DNA of 64,000 nucleotides, from positions 3,577,623-3,641,622 of the forward strand of contig OW203725.1 of assembly GCA_934045075.1 (NCBI GenBank), read 5' to 3'. Shown here one piece after another: positions 54,960-64,000 of the stretch (positions within the stretch are counted from its first letter, which is position 1; every line of letters begins with the position of its first letter). This stretch comes from Yponomeuta sedellus (lineage: Eukaryota; Arthropoda; Insecta; Lepidoptera; Yponomeutidae). The position numbers and the translations under genes are program-made. Below the pieces are notes generated by a model. That model had not been told where the DNA came from. It worked only from the letters and a program-made list of their open reading frames with translations, and searched no databases.

Positions 54960-55124
54960 ATTCAATAACTTCAACAATTCAATAAATTCACGGTATTGGC
55001 ATGAATTTGGATAAAACCAAAGTCATGATCAATGGTCACATTGATCCAGGACCGGTCGTCGAACATGATCACCTTCTCGAAATCGTTTCTGAATACACTC
55101 ACCTCGGGCAGATTTTGCAGTAAA
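54960..55124 (+). pseudogene. RTE-clade reverse transcriptase fragment
   Basis: The plus strand from 54992 reads GIGMNLDKTKVMINGHIDPG, then VVEHDHLLEIVSEYTHLGQI and LQ. This is the conserved block just downstream of the polymerase active site in RTE-type LINEs. Upstream bases (NNSINSR, one frame away) extend the match to about 54960. It is cut off by the family G SINE. Confidence 0.8.
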
Positions 55125-55125
55125 C

Positions 55126-55300
55126 ATAACATACCATTTACATACAGGCACATACATTGCACCTGGCCCCACACTAGGATACCCTGTGTCGTGAGAACCA
55201 GACACAACGACATCACAAACATGTAAACATCCAAGACCTGGGTTTTTTTTGTTCCCAGCCAGGATTCGAACCCATGACCTCTTGCATGGTAGGTAGATGT
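55126..55300 (-). repeat. tRNA-derived SINE family G
   Basis: It matches 4505-4712: CACATACATTGCACCTGGCC, GATACCCTGTGTCGTGAG, and the tRNA-like B box GGGTTCGAATCCTGG on the minus strand. The outer part of the head is replaced after CTTGCATGGTAGGTAGATG. Confidence 0.75.
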
Positions 55301-56084
55301 TAGTAAGGCAAAAACAATCTCGAGAAGGCGAGGAGGTGCGAGCTGGGCTGGACGGCGTTTGGGAAACTACCGAAACTACTGCAAATTATTGAGTATTGAA
55401 AAAAAAAACTACGCCGAGTCTTCTCGTCATCCCTACCGCAATGTTTGAAAACGAAATTTTTCAAAATAATTTTTGTGGGGCATGCAAGCCGGGTTGTCCA
55501 CTCGGATCACAGAAACGGATCACAGTCGTAACGGAACACATCAAACCAAGCAAAATATTCCACTCGGATAATGTGATTCGAATGGACTACATTTTTTCGA
55601 GTGAACGTACCCGCACCGCCCACTAACTACTTCATTTTTTTTTTGTGCTCTGTGGCAAAACTCAATGTTTCATTATTAACTCCGTAACAGGCAGAGCTAT
55701 TGAACTTTGGACTTTATTTCAGAGAAATAAAGGTTCAATTTATGGTGGTAATCATTAGACCCTTACCTGGTACAGGGTTAAGCTATGGCACACAGCCGTT
55801 CTCTTTCATTTTCTCTCTTTCTCTCACTCTATGTCAGCGTGAATTAAAGCTGACAGTGTAAAAGAGGCCTTAGCCAACGCCCATTGCAGCGGCGCAGGGC
55901 GGTGCACGCATAACTTGTCCATAATCGAGGCGGGCGATCGCTGCGAAGGAAAAAGGCGAAACAAACCCCACGCACGGATGCGGGGGCCATCTTCATTTCC
56001 TCTAGAACTTCTAGTCAATAATCGGACTAGTCGATCGCATAATCAGTCCATGAGACTTGCTAGTAAACTGAAAGAAAACATCTG
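55301..56084. other. No gene recognised
   Basis: Contains a 76-codon open frame at 55396-55626 and a GC-richer block at 55870-55990. Neither resembles a known family to me. Confidence 0.35.
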
Positions 56085-56950
56085 AAGGTTTGCTAAAGAT
56101 CGTTCGAATGGTGGCGTGGTCGGGTCATCTATCTCCCTCCAAAATGGTTGAGACTGGTGATGGCTGACCATTGCGTTATGCTCGTAAACGAGTGCTGTCC
56201 GTGGTCTGGTCGCAGCACTTATGTTTTCCCTATTGTTGTGGAACAATTAACTAATGCTTTGACATTTAAAGTTATTGATGACAATCACACGTTTAATATA
56301 CTATATTTATTTTTAATGCACTAACCCGTGCTAAGGACAATTATAAAACCTATTTAGAGGCTAAAAATTCCACCCATGCCGGGAGTCGAACCCGCGACCT
56401 CTGGCTATCCGTGCCAGCGCTCTATCCAACTGAGCTAATGGGCGACTCACCGGCATCAGTGAAATTTCGAACCTCTTTACACTATTCTCTGTATTACGTA
56501 TAGGCAGCGACATCTGGCTGAAGTACATTGCATCACTTACAGCCCCGACTACCTACTTTGCAGTTAGGTTTTTACATCGGGAAGATATCGCTGTACCCAC
56601 ATGATTATACTATATTTATTTTGAGCACGGGTTAGTGCATTAATTTCGAAATTTCACTGATGCCGGTGAGTCGCCCATTAGCTCAGTTGGATAGAGCGCT
56701 GGCACGGATAGCCAGAGGTCGCGGGTTCGAATGCCGGCATGGGTGGAATTTTTAGCCTCTAAATAGGTTTTTAAAATCACACGTATAGGTGGCAACTGAT
56801 GTATTAGGCTGAATTACTTGAGAAAAGAGTCAGAGTGGAGTTTTGTCTTTCCGCTACCTTTTTCTCTACTACACAACGGCCCGAAGGCAGCGGCTTTCAT
56901 TTTACATTGACATTCTGGAAAAAGAATGGAAATTTGGTACGTTTAAAATT
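56085..56950 (+). repeat. Repeat family C, copy interrupted by SINE B
   Basis: AATGGTGGCGTGGTCGGGTC, TCTCCCTCCAAAATGGTTGA and CGCAGCACTTATGTTTTCC continue after the SINE as GGTGGCAACTGATGTATTAG, GAGTGGAGTTTTGTC and CGAAGGCAGCGGCTTTC. It is closely similar to 59545-59955. Confidence 0.75.
56293..56774. repeat. SINE family B foldback with 10-bp target duplication
   Basis: AATCACACGT lies at 56283-56292 and 56775-56784. The left part is an inverted full copy, from A-rich tail complement to the head (ATCGCTGTACCCACATGATT). The right part is a plus tail joined to TTTCGAAATTTCACTGATG, a tRNA-like block, and an end at AAATAGGTTTTT. Confidence 0.93.
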
Positions 56951-57267
56951 TATTTTATTTTATTTGATCTAGTAACTCAATTATTGAATAGGTAAAACCA
57001 ATTAAGATTTCATTTAGAGAATTATTTAGTGCATCGTGGCGGCAACGAAGAATCTACAAAAATAGATTAGAGAAAGAGGTAAGAAGTACCTAATGAAAAA
57101 ATTTGAACTTTTTCCTTTCTATTACTGGCTTAAAATCAAAAGAAAAACATTTACGTCGCCATTAGAGGAAAAAGGAATAAAAAAAATTAATTCTAAAAGT
57201 CAACAAGTGGCTTTACCTGCCAGTAAAATTTGAATCGAGACATCATTCGATTTTTTTTTTCAATGAC

Positions 57268-57407
57268 TAATCCTATCCTACTAATATTATAAACGCGCAA
57301 GTTTGTAAGTATGGATGATTGTTACTCTTACACGTAAAAACTACTGAATGGATTTTAATGAAACTTTACGATAATATAGCTTATACATTATAATATAAGT
57401 ATAAGTA
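57268..57407 (+). mobile_element. Helitron-like 5' part
   Basis: TCCTATCCTACTAATATTAT, AAACGCGCAAGTTTGTAAG, CTACTGAATGGATTTTAATG. The start is typical of lepidopteran Helitron-like repeats. The 3' part is absent at the junction with the LINE. Confidence 0.6.
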
Positions 57408-57424
57408 TAAGTAAAAAAATTATG

Positions 57425-57602
57425 AACCTATTTAGAGGCTAAAAATTTCACCCATGCCGGGATTCGAACCCGCAACCTCTGGCTATCCGTACCAGAGGTT
57501 GCGGGTTCGAATCCCGGCATGGGTGAAATTTTTAGCCTCTAAATAGGTTTTTAAATTTGTTCCTTAGCACGGGTTAGTGCATTAAAAAAAAATAAAAATT
57601 GT
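57425..57602. repeat. SINE family B foldback inserted into the LINE
   Basis: GTAAAAAAATTATG lies at 57411-57424 and 57603-57616 (14 bp). An inverted tRNA 3' half and a plus tRNA 3' half form a palindrome centred near 57497, followed by the tail GTTAGTGCATTAAAAAAAAA. The target lies in LINE sequence, so the SINE is the younger insertion. Confidence 0.93.
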
Positions 57603-57613
57603 GTAAAAAAATT

Positions 57614-59413
57614 ATGGCGTCTACTAATAAAATAAAAACAGTCTGGCAAGTAATTAACAAAGAAACAGGTAAAACGAGACCTAAGGACCAGGGATTTGCG
57701 TTGAAGATCGAAGGTAAGTTAGTTAATTCGAAGAAGGACATAGCAGAAATATTTCAAACTTTTTTTAAAAACATGCCACTGCATATAACGGCTAGCTTAA
57801 ATTCTTCCTCCCAATTAGCCGATACCTTACTTTTGGAAAGTACAAATCCATGTAAAATTGACTTCCAATTCTCCCATATAACTACCTTAACTATTGTCAA
57901 AACATTTAAAGAGTTAAACTTAAAAAAGACTGAAGATTTGTGGGGGTTATCGGTTAAATTAATATCCACTATAATCAATATTCTAGCACCTTACCTTGCT
58001 TTGATTTTTAATAAATGTGTTGACCAGGGAACCTTTCCTAATCTATTAAAGTTAAGTAAAATCGTACCCTTGTTTAAATCTGGTGATAGTGAAGATCCAA
58101 ATAATTTCAGACCTATAGCAATACTGCCGGTGCTAAGTAAATTTTTTGAGAAAGTAATATTACATCAATTGCAAACTCATTTTAGTATAAATAAGCTCTT
58201 CCATAAGAAACAGTTCGGGTTTACAAAAGGCCGCTCAACGACGGAAGCAGGCATAGCGTTAGTAAAGCATATCTTTGAGGCGTGGGAGGAGTCGCAGGAT
58301 GCCATTGGGGTTTTCTGTGACCTTTCTAAGGCGTTTGACTGCGTTGACCACGAAACACTTCTCATAAAATTGCACCGATATGGTTTAAGTAATAAATCAC
58401 TAAGTCTTCTTCGATCTTACTTAACAGACAGAACTGTAAAGGTTGATATTAATAGAGTTAAATCCTCGGGTTCTGATGTAAAAGTAGGAGTCCCTCAAGG
58501 TTCTATACTGGGTCCGTTCCTTTTTTTGGTATATATAAATGATTTGCCCTACCTAGTAGAAAAGCTTTCGCAGATAGTGTTGTTTGCAGATGATACTTCC
58601 TTAATTTTTAAAGTAAAGAGGGGTATAAGTAATGTAGACGATGTAAACAATGCTTTATCTACTATTCTAAACTGGTTCACTATAAACAATCTGATGCTAA
58701 ATGCAAAAAAGACAAAATGCATCAAATTCTCACTACCCAATGTTAAAAATGTTGACACGAGTTTAAAAATATCTGGTGAGAGGCTAGAGCTGGTAGAGTC
58801 CACGCTTTTTCTAGGCATAACGATAGACTCAAAACTGCAATGGGGTCAGCATATTGGAAAACTGTCGGGTCGGTTGAGTTCAGCAGCGTTTGCAGTCAGA
58901 AAAATTAGACAACTTACAGACGTGTCGACGGCGAGGCTGGTCTATTTTAGTTATTTTCACAGTGTCATGTCGTATGGTTTGTTATTATGGGGACGGGCAG
59001 CAGATATAGAAACCATATTTGTCTTGCAAAAAAGAGCAATAAGAGCTATTTACAACTTAAACAGTAGAGAATCGCTAAGGGAGCGTTTTAAAGAAATAGG
59101 CATTCTTACACTGGCTTGCCAATATATATTCGATAATATAATGTATGTCCGAAAAAATATAACAATGTTTAAATTAAATAGGGACGTTCATAACGTAAAC
59201 ACAAGGAATAGAAACAAGGTTGCTTGTACTAAATCCCGATTAGCCAAGGTAGGCACATCATTTGTAGGTTACTGCGTTCGTTTTTACAACAAAATTCCAG
59301 AACGTGTTCTATGCTTGTCTGAAAATAAATTTAAAACTTTCATTAAAAATTCGCTATGTAAAAAGGCATATTATAGAATAGACGACTATATAAACGATCC
59401 TAATCCGTGGTAG
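57614..59413 (+). CDS. Non-LTR retrotransposon ORF2 fragment (reverse transcriptase)
   Basis: 599 codons without a stop. I chose ATG 57614 as the first in-frame ATG; the frame enters from SINE sequence, so the native start is lost. Reverse transcriptase copies the element's RNA at a nicked target. Motifs by residue: NNFRPIAILPVLSKFFEKVI (about 160-180), AFDCVDH (about 240, first catalytic Asp), GVPQGSILGPFLF (about 292), the catalytic FADD (about 323), NAKKTKC (about 365) and LGITIDSKLQWGQHI (about 400), then a thumb and C-terminal region ending NDPNPW. The order fits the Jockey/CR1 group, but I do not fix the clade. No endonuclease or gag-like ORF is present. The open frame suggests a recent insertion. 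A decayed relative lies at 40225-40612. Confidence 0.88.
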   Translation: MASTNKIKTVWQVINKETGKTRPKDQGFALKIEGKLVNSKKDIAEIFQTFFKNMPLHITASLNSSSQLADTLLLESTNPCKIDFQFSHITTLTIVKTFKELNLKKTEDLWGLSVKLISTIINILAPYLALIFNKCVDQGTFPNLLKLSKIVPLFKSGDSEDPNNFRPIAILPVLSKFFEKVILHQLQTHFSINKLFHKKQFGFTKGRSTTEAGIALVKHIFEAWEESQDAIGVFCDLSKAFDCVDHETLLIKLHRYGLSNKSLSLLRSYLTDRTVKVDINRVKSSGSDVKVGVPQGSILGPFLFLVYINDLPYLVEKLSQIVLFADDTSLIFKVKRGISNVDDVNNALSTILNWFTINNLMLNAKKTKCIKFSLPNVKNVDTSLKISGERLELVESTLFLGITIDSKLQWGQHIGKLSGRLSSAAFAVRKIRQLTDVSTARLVYFSYFHSVMSYGLLLWGRAADIETIFVLQKRAIRAIYNLNSRESLRERFKEIGILTLACQYIFDNIMYVRKNITMFKLNRDVHNVNTRNRNKVACTKSRLAKVGTSFVGYCVRFYNKIPERVLCLSENKFKTFIKNSLCKKAYYRIDDYINDPNPW

Positions 59414-59544
59414 TAAACCAATTCCACTGCGATTTTATTGTTAAGTATAACTAAGTATAACATATTTTATAATACAAGTGTGTACAGACGACGTGATTGC
59501 ATATTAATAACTATATGATACCTTATATAACTGACAAAAACTTA

Positions 59545-59955
59545 ACTGCAAGTTTGCTAAAGGTCATTAATGGTAGCGTGGTGTTCGGGTCATCTATCTC
59601 CCTCCAAAATGGTTGAGACTGATGATGGCTGACTGATGATGCGTTATGCTCGTGAACGAGTGCTGTTCGTGTGTCTGGCCGCAGCACTTATGTTTTCCCC
59701 TATTATTGTGAGACATTTGACTAATGCTTTGGCATTTAGGGTTGTTAATGGCAATCATGAAATCTTATTAGGTTTACATATGGCAACTGATGTATTTGGT
59801 TTTAAGATGATTTGAGAAAAGATGGTCAGAGTGGAGTTTTTTTTTTTTCCGCTGCCTTTTTCTCCACTACAATTAGGGCCCGAAGGCGGCGGCTTACACT
59901 TTACATTGTACATTGACATTCAGCAAACAGAATGTAAATTCTTTACGTTGAAAAA
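59545..59955 (+). repeat. Repeat family C
   Basis: TTTGCTAAAGGTCATTAATG, TCTCCCTCCAAAATGGTTGA, CGAGTGCTGTTCGTGTG, GCAACTGATGTATTTGG and CGAAGGCGGCGGCTTAC. It is the least interrupted copy. No open frame of note, and class unknown. Confidence 0.75.
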
Positions 59956-59974
59956 AAAAAAAAAAAACATTAGA

Positions 59975-60134
59975 ATAACACATAGGCTACAATTTATAGG
60001 GATGTTATGTGATTTTTTTCAAATGCAACCTATAAATTATTTATGTGATAATTTTTATATCATAATTCGCCATGCTAATATAAACTACTCGAAATACTTA
60101 TCCTGCGCAGACGAAGTCATGGGCACCAGCTAGT
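59975..60134 (+). mobile_element. Possible Helitron-like 3' end
   Basis: CCTGCGCAGACGAAGTCATG and GGCACCAGCTAGT followed by T. The terminus fits, but the hairpin is weak and the left border unclear. Confidence 0.4.
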
Positions 60135-60394
60135 TTGTTATGTTAGAATGTGTTCATCTTTATAGGTTACTTATAGTGGTAGATATCACGGCATGTCCGT
60201 ATGTTATTTATTATTCTGTGGCAGTGGCCGGCTAGCTCAATAGATAAGCGCAAGAACATGTTAATAGAATACTGATTGGCTTCCCTAGATTGTTGATATA
60301 CTACTTGACTACTTGTATAGATAACGACGGATGTTTTCTTTCAGTGTAACCCATATACCTACGTCCCACTGCAGGGCAGGCAATTTTAAGCACT

Positions 60395-60725
60395 TAGCCT
60401 TGTGAACAGCTCAGAAATTCAGGTTTCCTCACGATGTTTTCATGCACCGTTAGCGAGTTCGTTATCAACCCTAGTATGTCCCCACTGTTGGGACACGTGT
60501 CTCTTCCTGCATCGCAGGAAGGTTAGGCCATACTCCACCACGGGGGCCAAGTCCGGGTTGGTGGAGGATTGTAAGACTGGCGGGCCTTACAGTCAGTCGT
60601 TATCATGCCACCCATAAGGCCTCTGACATGGCTTAACGACTGCCATTTTATGAGCCGGCACCAACGGCTTAAAGTGCCTTGCCGTTAGCGAGTGGTATCG
60701 CCATATCACAACTACACAAATGTAG
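60395..60725 (-). repeat. Lepidopteran SINE split by SINE family A
   Basis: GGTTTCCTCACGATGTTTTC and CACCGTTAGCGAG at the left continue at the right as GTTAGCGAGTGGTATCGCC. This is the family F body on the minus strand. Confidence 0.8.
60458..60681 (-). repeat. SINE family A with 11-bp target duplication
   Basis: CCGTTAGCGAG lies at 60447-60457 and 60682-60692, both within the host SINE. The copy is 5'-truncated at CAAGGCACTTTAAGCCG (minus strand) with tail GTTGATAACGAA. It proves the order of insertion. Confidence 0.92.
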
Positions 60726-60989
60726 GTAGATAGATAAATAGAGAACACTATTTTACACTTAATTGTGAAATTACACAGATATTTCTGTACTAATCCACGT
60801 ACCTACGACTACGTACGAATGTCTTCACAGTGTTTTCAAGGAATGGACTTTTAGTAAATAAGACTGTAAAATGTTTGTGTCCGCATAATCTTACCTACTT
60901 ATGGCTAAAACACCAAACGAGGGAGAATTAAAATAAAGGCATAATTTTTGAACTGAAACTTTTGTAAGTAACACGTATCATCATGTATC
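60726..60989. other. No feature recognised
   Basis: TAGATAGATAAATAGAGAAC and TTACACAGATATTTCT suggest a LINE 3' end on the minus strand. Otherwise unassigned. Confidence 0.35.
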
Positions 60990-61127
60990 TGCAGTACAAT
61001 TCCACCAAACTGCGATCCCCAACCCGCATACCCAGCGTGGGGATTATGGGCACTACCCCTCAATAATGGCACAACCTTGCGCTATGGAGAGGGCTATGTC
61101 CAGCAGGCCTAATATAGCCTGAAGAAG
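60990..61127 (+). repeat. Retroposon family J, 5'-truncated
   Basis: AACTGCGATCCCCAACCCGC, CAGCGTGGGGATTATGGGC, then CTTGCGCTATGGAGAGGG and GAAGAAGATG, as at 47150-47295. Confidence 0.75.
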
Positions 61128-61132
61128 ATGTA

Positions 61133-61490
61133 TCATCAACCTAATATGTCCCCACCGAGGAGCACGGGTCTCTTCTCTGAGGAAGGTATAGGTCATACTC
61201 CACCACGGGGGCCAAGTCCAGTTTGGTGGAGGCTTGCAAGACTAGTGGCTGGTCTTACTGTCAGAAGTTTTCAAGCCGCCCTAAGGCCTCTGACTTGGCT
61301 TAACGACTGCCATCTATCGACGGCAGCCGGCACCAACTGCTTAGCGTGCCCTGCGAAGCAAGGGACCGCTCCCAAAAATCCCGCTAGCGTTAGTCATAGA
61401 CGGTTTAACCATCCATGCACTGAACGCGCTCTGTGTTGCTTAACCTTCATGATCGTTTAAGATTACTCGGGCAGTTGAGGCTGCGAGCGA
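61133..61490 (-). repeat. SINE family A, diverged full-length copy
   Basis: Tail complement ATCAACCTAATATGTCCCC and head end GAGGCTGCGAGCGATTC. It has more substitutions and small indels than the other copies, so it is probably older. Confidence 0.8.
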
Positions 61491-61857
61491 TTCATCAATT
61501 AATGGACATTAACTGATTTTTTCTAGTATTCGTCAATTATTATTGTCAATGTTTTGAAATTATTCAACAAAAATTTGAAATTAAAGAAAAAAACAAATAA
61601 ATATGGTTTATTACTAAATTTTACAATTTATAAAAGGGCTAGTCTTTCGAATACATAAGAGTAAGAGTAGAATACAATTCAATATATCCTTGAAACAAAA
61701 CAGAATTTCATACAAAATTTAGGTATTTAGGATAAGCTATCCATAAAATTAAATAATACAACAACTGCGTGTGTGTGTGTTGTCTGTGCTGTGCAGAGAG
61801 AAATTTGTAGAAAAAATATGTGAAACCTTCTGATTTACTTGTGTTTATATGTGTTTA
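61491..61857. other. No feature recognised
   Basis: AT-rich, unassigned. Confidence 0.4.
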
Positions 61858-61913
61858 CACACACACACACGCATGCACACACATACACACACACACACAC
61901 ACAAACACACACA

Positions 61914-61970
<57 letters not shown>
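61858..61970 (+). repeat. CA microsatellite
   Basis: A long CA run with a few interruptions (GCATGCA, ATA, AAA). The His/Thr open frames here are by-products. Confidence 0.97.
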
Positions 61971-61972
<2 letters not shown>

Positions 61973-62299
61973 CTACACAGGTCTATTCTAAACTTATTTT
62001 AATTATTTTTTCAAACTTTAAAATTATTGTAAATAACGAAAGTACCTTATTATATTTGTAATAGTTAAAAACAGTGTTAATCTTACCATTAGGGAAGGAC
62101 TGACTCCTAAGATACAGGTTACCCTAGTTTGGGAGTCAGGACGCTACGAAGTATTATAAAAAGGCTGTGTACACATGTTGAAAGTTACATTGTATGTTTT
62201 TGTCATTAAACTACTTACTTACTACTATTTTCATTGTCCGACTGTCTGTCAGGAACATCAGTTCGTATATTCGGACCTCGGAAGAAAATAAAAACCGGC
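61971..62299. other. No feature recognised
   Basis: A short echo of 51650-51680 is present (AAGATACAGG, then GGGAGTCAGG). Otherwise unassigned. Confidence 0.35.
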
Positions 62300-62385
62300 A
62301 GGGTTTCTTCCTCCATCCTCTCCACATGTCCAAACCAACACAACATTCCTTTCTCAATTCTAGTCACTAAATCCTCTTTGAATTT
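62300..62385 (-). pseudogene. LINE family 2 fragment
   Basis: TCCTCCATCCTCTCCACATG and CAACATTCCTTTCTCAATTC match the plus-strand sequence at 23190-23275 (the RIEKGMLRWFGYVERM region). Confidence 0.75.
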
Positions 62386-63047
62386 GACATAATAATATTA
62401 AAAATGTTGTCAAATATAAAATACTTTAAAAAAATTGATTGGCCGGTCGGCAACAGATTCAGATTTATTTATTGCCATGATCATGTGTCATTACAGTTAA
62501 TTTAAGAGGTACATGGCACCCTGTAAGGGCACTACAATATAATTTAATTAATTGCTCGCTTATAACTATCTATTGTTAATATTTTTTATATATATTTTCC
62601 TATTGAATGGAATCAGGCGCTACTTTGCGGAAATCCATAATAGCATTAAAAAGTGAAAATTACTTTGCTAAATTCCGCCAAAAATCCCACACGCACCAGG
62701 TTAGATAATGCACTGCTCTCCCTCCCACTTTTTCAAGCAGAAGCAAGACACGAACACACCATCACCGACACCAATACTTGTGTGAGAAAATACGCGACGC
62801 GTTTCGCCTCTAACACGAGGCATCCTCAGGCTCACAAGTGCACTTAATGATATATTTTCCTTTCTATTTTGTAATTTTACATTTGTCAATGAAACATTCT
62901 TGAAGAGAATAGTAACATTTCTGGCTCGAGTACCTACTTATTGAGGGTTATTTTAAATAAATTATTGTCGTCTATATTTTGCAGGTGATAGTAAGGTATC
63001 AGTATGTATATCACTTTTCGAGACTTAGTTAACTATTATTAAGTTGT
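62386..63047. other. No gene recognised
   Basis: TTTATTTATTGCCATGATC near 62465 could be a LINE 3' end. The rest is unassigned. Confidence 0.35.
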
Positions 63048-63281
63048 CCGTGCTTCGCAAGGCACTTTAAGCCGTTGGTGCCGGCTGTCATATAATGGCA
63101 GTCGTTAAGCCATGTCAGAGGCCTTATGGGCGGCTTGATAAACTCTGAAGTCCCGCCACTGTCTTAGGACCCTCCACCAACCCGAACTTGGCCTCCGTGG
63201 TGGAGTATGGCCTAAACTTCCTGCGATGCAGGAAGAGCCTCGTGCCCCAGCAGTGGGGACATCCAAGGGTTGATAACAAGT
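63048..63281 (+). repeat. SINE family A, 5'-truncated
   Basis: CGTGCTTCGCAAGGCACTTT to GGGTTGATAACAAG. There is a small deletion after AAACTCTGA. Confidence 0.85.
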
Positions 63282-63299
63282 TATTGTCTAACCTCCGTT

Positions 63300-63430
63300 T
63301 TCTCGTACACTAACAAGTTGTTAATCTACTGTTAACAGCTGTCAGTTGGGCAAAGTGCATGCAAAATAAACAACTGACAACTGTTAACAGTAGATTAACA
63401 GACTGTTGGTGTACGAGAAACCAGGGGTGA
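63300..63430. mobile_element. Hairpin MITE family M
   Basis: CTCGTACACTAACAAGTTGT and AATCTACTGTTAACAG pair with CTGTTAACAGTAGATTAACA and CTGTTGGTGTACGAG. It shares the loop block of 38938-39240 but has a different length and outer sequence. Confidence 0.8.
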
Positions 63431-63440
63431 GTTTCCTATG

Positions 63441-63809
63441 TGGTTCCTGGTGTTCATACAAAAAGGAACATTCTATCTATCTATTAACAAGCCTATAAGT
63501 TTGTATGAAAGTCACCGTTGCACGAGTCTGACTTGCACTTGGCCGCAATTTTTTTCTTAGAGTTTCTGTAATTCCAATACAATACAACACAATGCCAAAG
63601 AATCCGAGAAGCTTTGAAAAGCAAATGAGCTTAGTGAAAACACGTGTCCCTTTTTGTGCCACTAAACCATTTAATAGAGGCATAGTACAAAACCAAGGTA
63701 GAGTAAAACAACTGTCTAAGAAACGTGGTTCCGTACAAAAATATTTTAATTGCATCAGACAGATATTAGTAATTTACTTAGTAATACTAGAATAAAACTT
63801 TGTGAAGTG
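63441..63809. other. No gene recognised
   Basis: 63515-63545 (GCACGAGTCTGACTTGCACT, TGGCCGC) is the end of the dispersed repeat also seen at 25195-25226. Otherwise unassigned. Confidence 0.45.
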
Positions 63810-64000
63810 ATAATAGCAATTATCTCGCTAACGCAGAAGAAAAACATCGTGAGGAAACCTGAAAGTCTGAGGTGCTCAAATACCTCATCGCTTGAAATTG
63901 CCAATCCGTGGTGGGCACGCGTGGTAATTAAGGCCATACTCTCTCTCTCAGAGAAAGCCCGTGCCCTGCAGTGGGACGCTTATAAGGTACCTACATAAAA
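63810..64000 (+). repeat. Lepidopteran SINE 3' half
   Basis: TCTCGCTAACGCAGAAGAAA, ACATCGTGAGGAAACCTG, CGCTTGAAATTGCCAATCC, CTCTCTCTCAGAGAAAGCCC and GCCCTGCAGTGGGACG. It ends at or near the window edge. Confidence 0.85.

Larger units (their letters stand above)
57408..59545 (+). mobile_element. LINE, 5'-truncated, with open reverse transcriptase frame
   Basis: It extends from GTAAAAAAATTATG at about 57408 to near 59545 and is interrupted only by the SINE insertion at 57425-57602. The upstream endonuclease part is absent. The 3' UTR is short and AT-rich, ending near CTGACAAAAACTTAAC. Two family C copies in the same orientation flank it. Confidence 0.85.

Noticed and set aside
57599..57613. 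Start of the LINE protein at TTG 57599
   Set aside because: Those bases belong to the inserted SINE tail and target duplication. The LINE frame is truncated upstream, so I report from the first in-frame ATG.
61820..62061. His/Thr-rich small protein
   Set aside because: It is a translation of the CA microsatellite.

Overview
This is eukaryotic, AT-rich, intergenic DNA, most likely from a moth or butterfly. The evidence is a set of transposons known to be abundant in Lepidoptera: RTE-clade LINE 3' ends, an R1-clade LINE, mariner elements, Helitron-like elements ending in CTAGT, and tRNA-derived SINEs carrying the lepidopteran signature GAAAACATCGTGAGGAAAC. I found no host protein-coding gene, no functional tRNA or rRNA gene and no CRISPR array. 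Nearly everything I can identify is mobile DNA in nested layers, plus micro- and minisatellites.

Layout. 1-8.0 kb: SINE family A copies, an RTE 3' end, tRNA SINEs, a drifting tetranucleotide array (5.57-5.70 kb) and an internally deleted mariner (6.4-7.2 kb). 8-21 kb: Helitron-like elements, MITEs, SINE family B copies and a 1.4-kb ATTT/ATTC array (18.7-20.1 kb). 21.8-22.9 kb: a 184-bp perfect inverted repeat running into a 308-bp tandem array of SINE B. 22.9-28.2 kb: LINE fragments, a local tandem repeat and a full-length mariner inactivated only by three in-frame stops (26.9-28.2 kb). 29.8-43.9 kb: many SINE A and B copies and an RTE LINE remnant with an in-frame 63-bp minisatellite (35.2-35.9 kb). 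44.0-45.9 kb: two GC-rich R1-clade LINE copies inserted one after another at the same target sequence. 46-57 kb: more SINEs, a 5'-truncated LINE (49.5-50.6 kb) and MITEs. 57.4-59.5 kb: a LINE with about 600 uninterrupted codons including reverse transcriptase. 59.5-64 kb: SINEs, a CA array and the 3' end of a lepidopteran SINE.

Family names A, B, C and so on are labels used only here. Family A is a retroposon of about 360 bp, seen about 20 times, ending in CAGCAGTGGGGACATACAAG and then GTTGAT. Family B is a tRNA-derived retroposon of about 305 bp, also seen about 20 times. At least half of its copies are foldbacks (inverted dimers or 5' inversions), and many of these lie between single target-site duplications of 9-14 bp. 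One end of these foldbacks is nearly always the same internal site, AGGTTTTT. This is the strongest unusual signal in the window. It fits twin-primed retrotransposition with a fixed internal priming site, or some other foldback route. Everything here comes from reading the sequence by eye. Boundaries not set by target duplications are good to about 5-20 bp.
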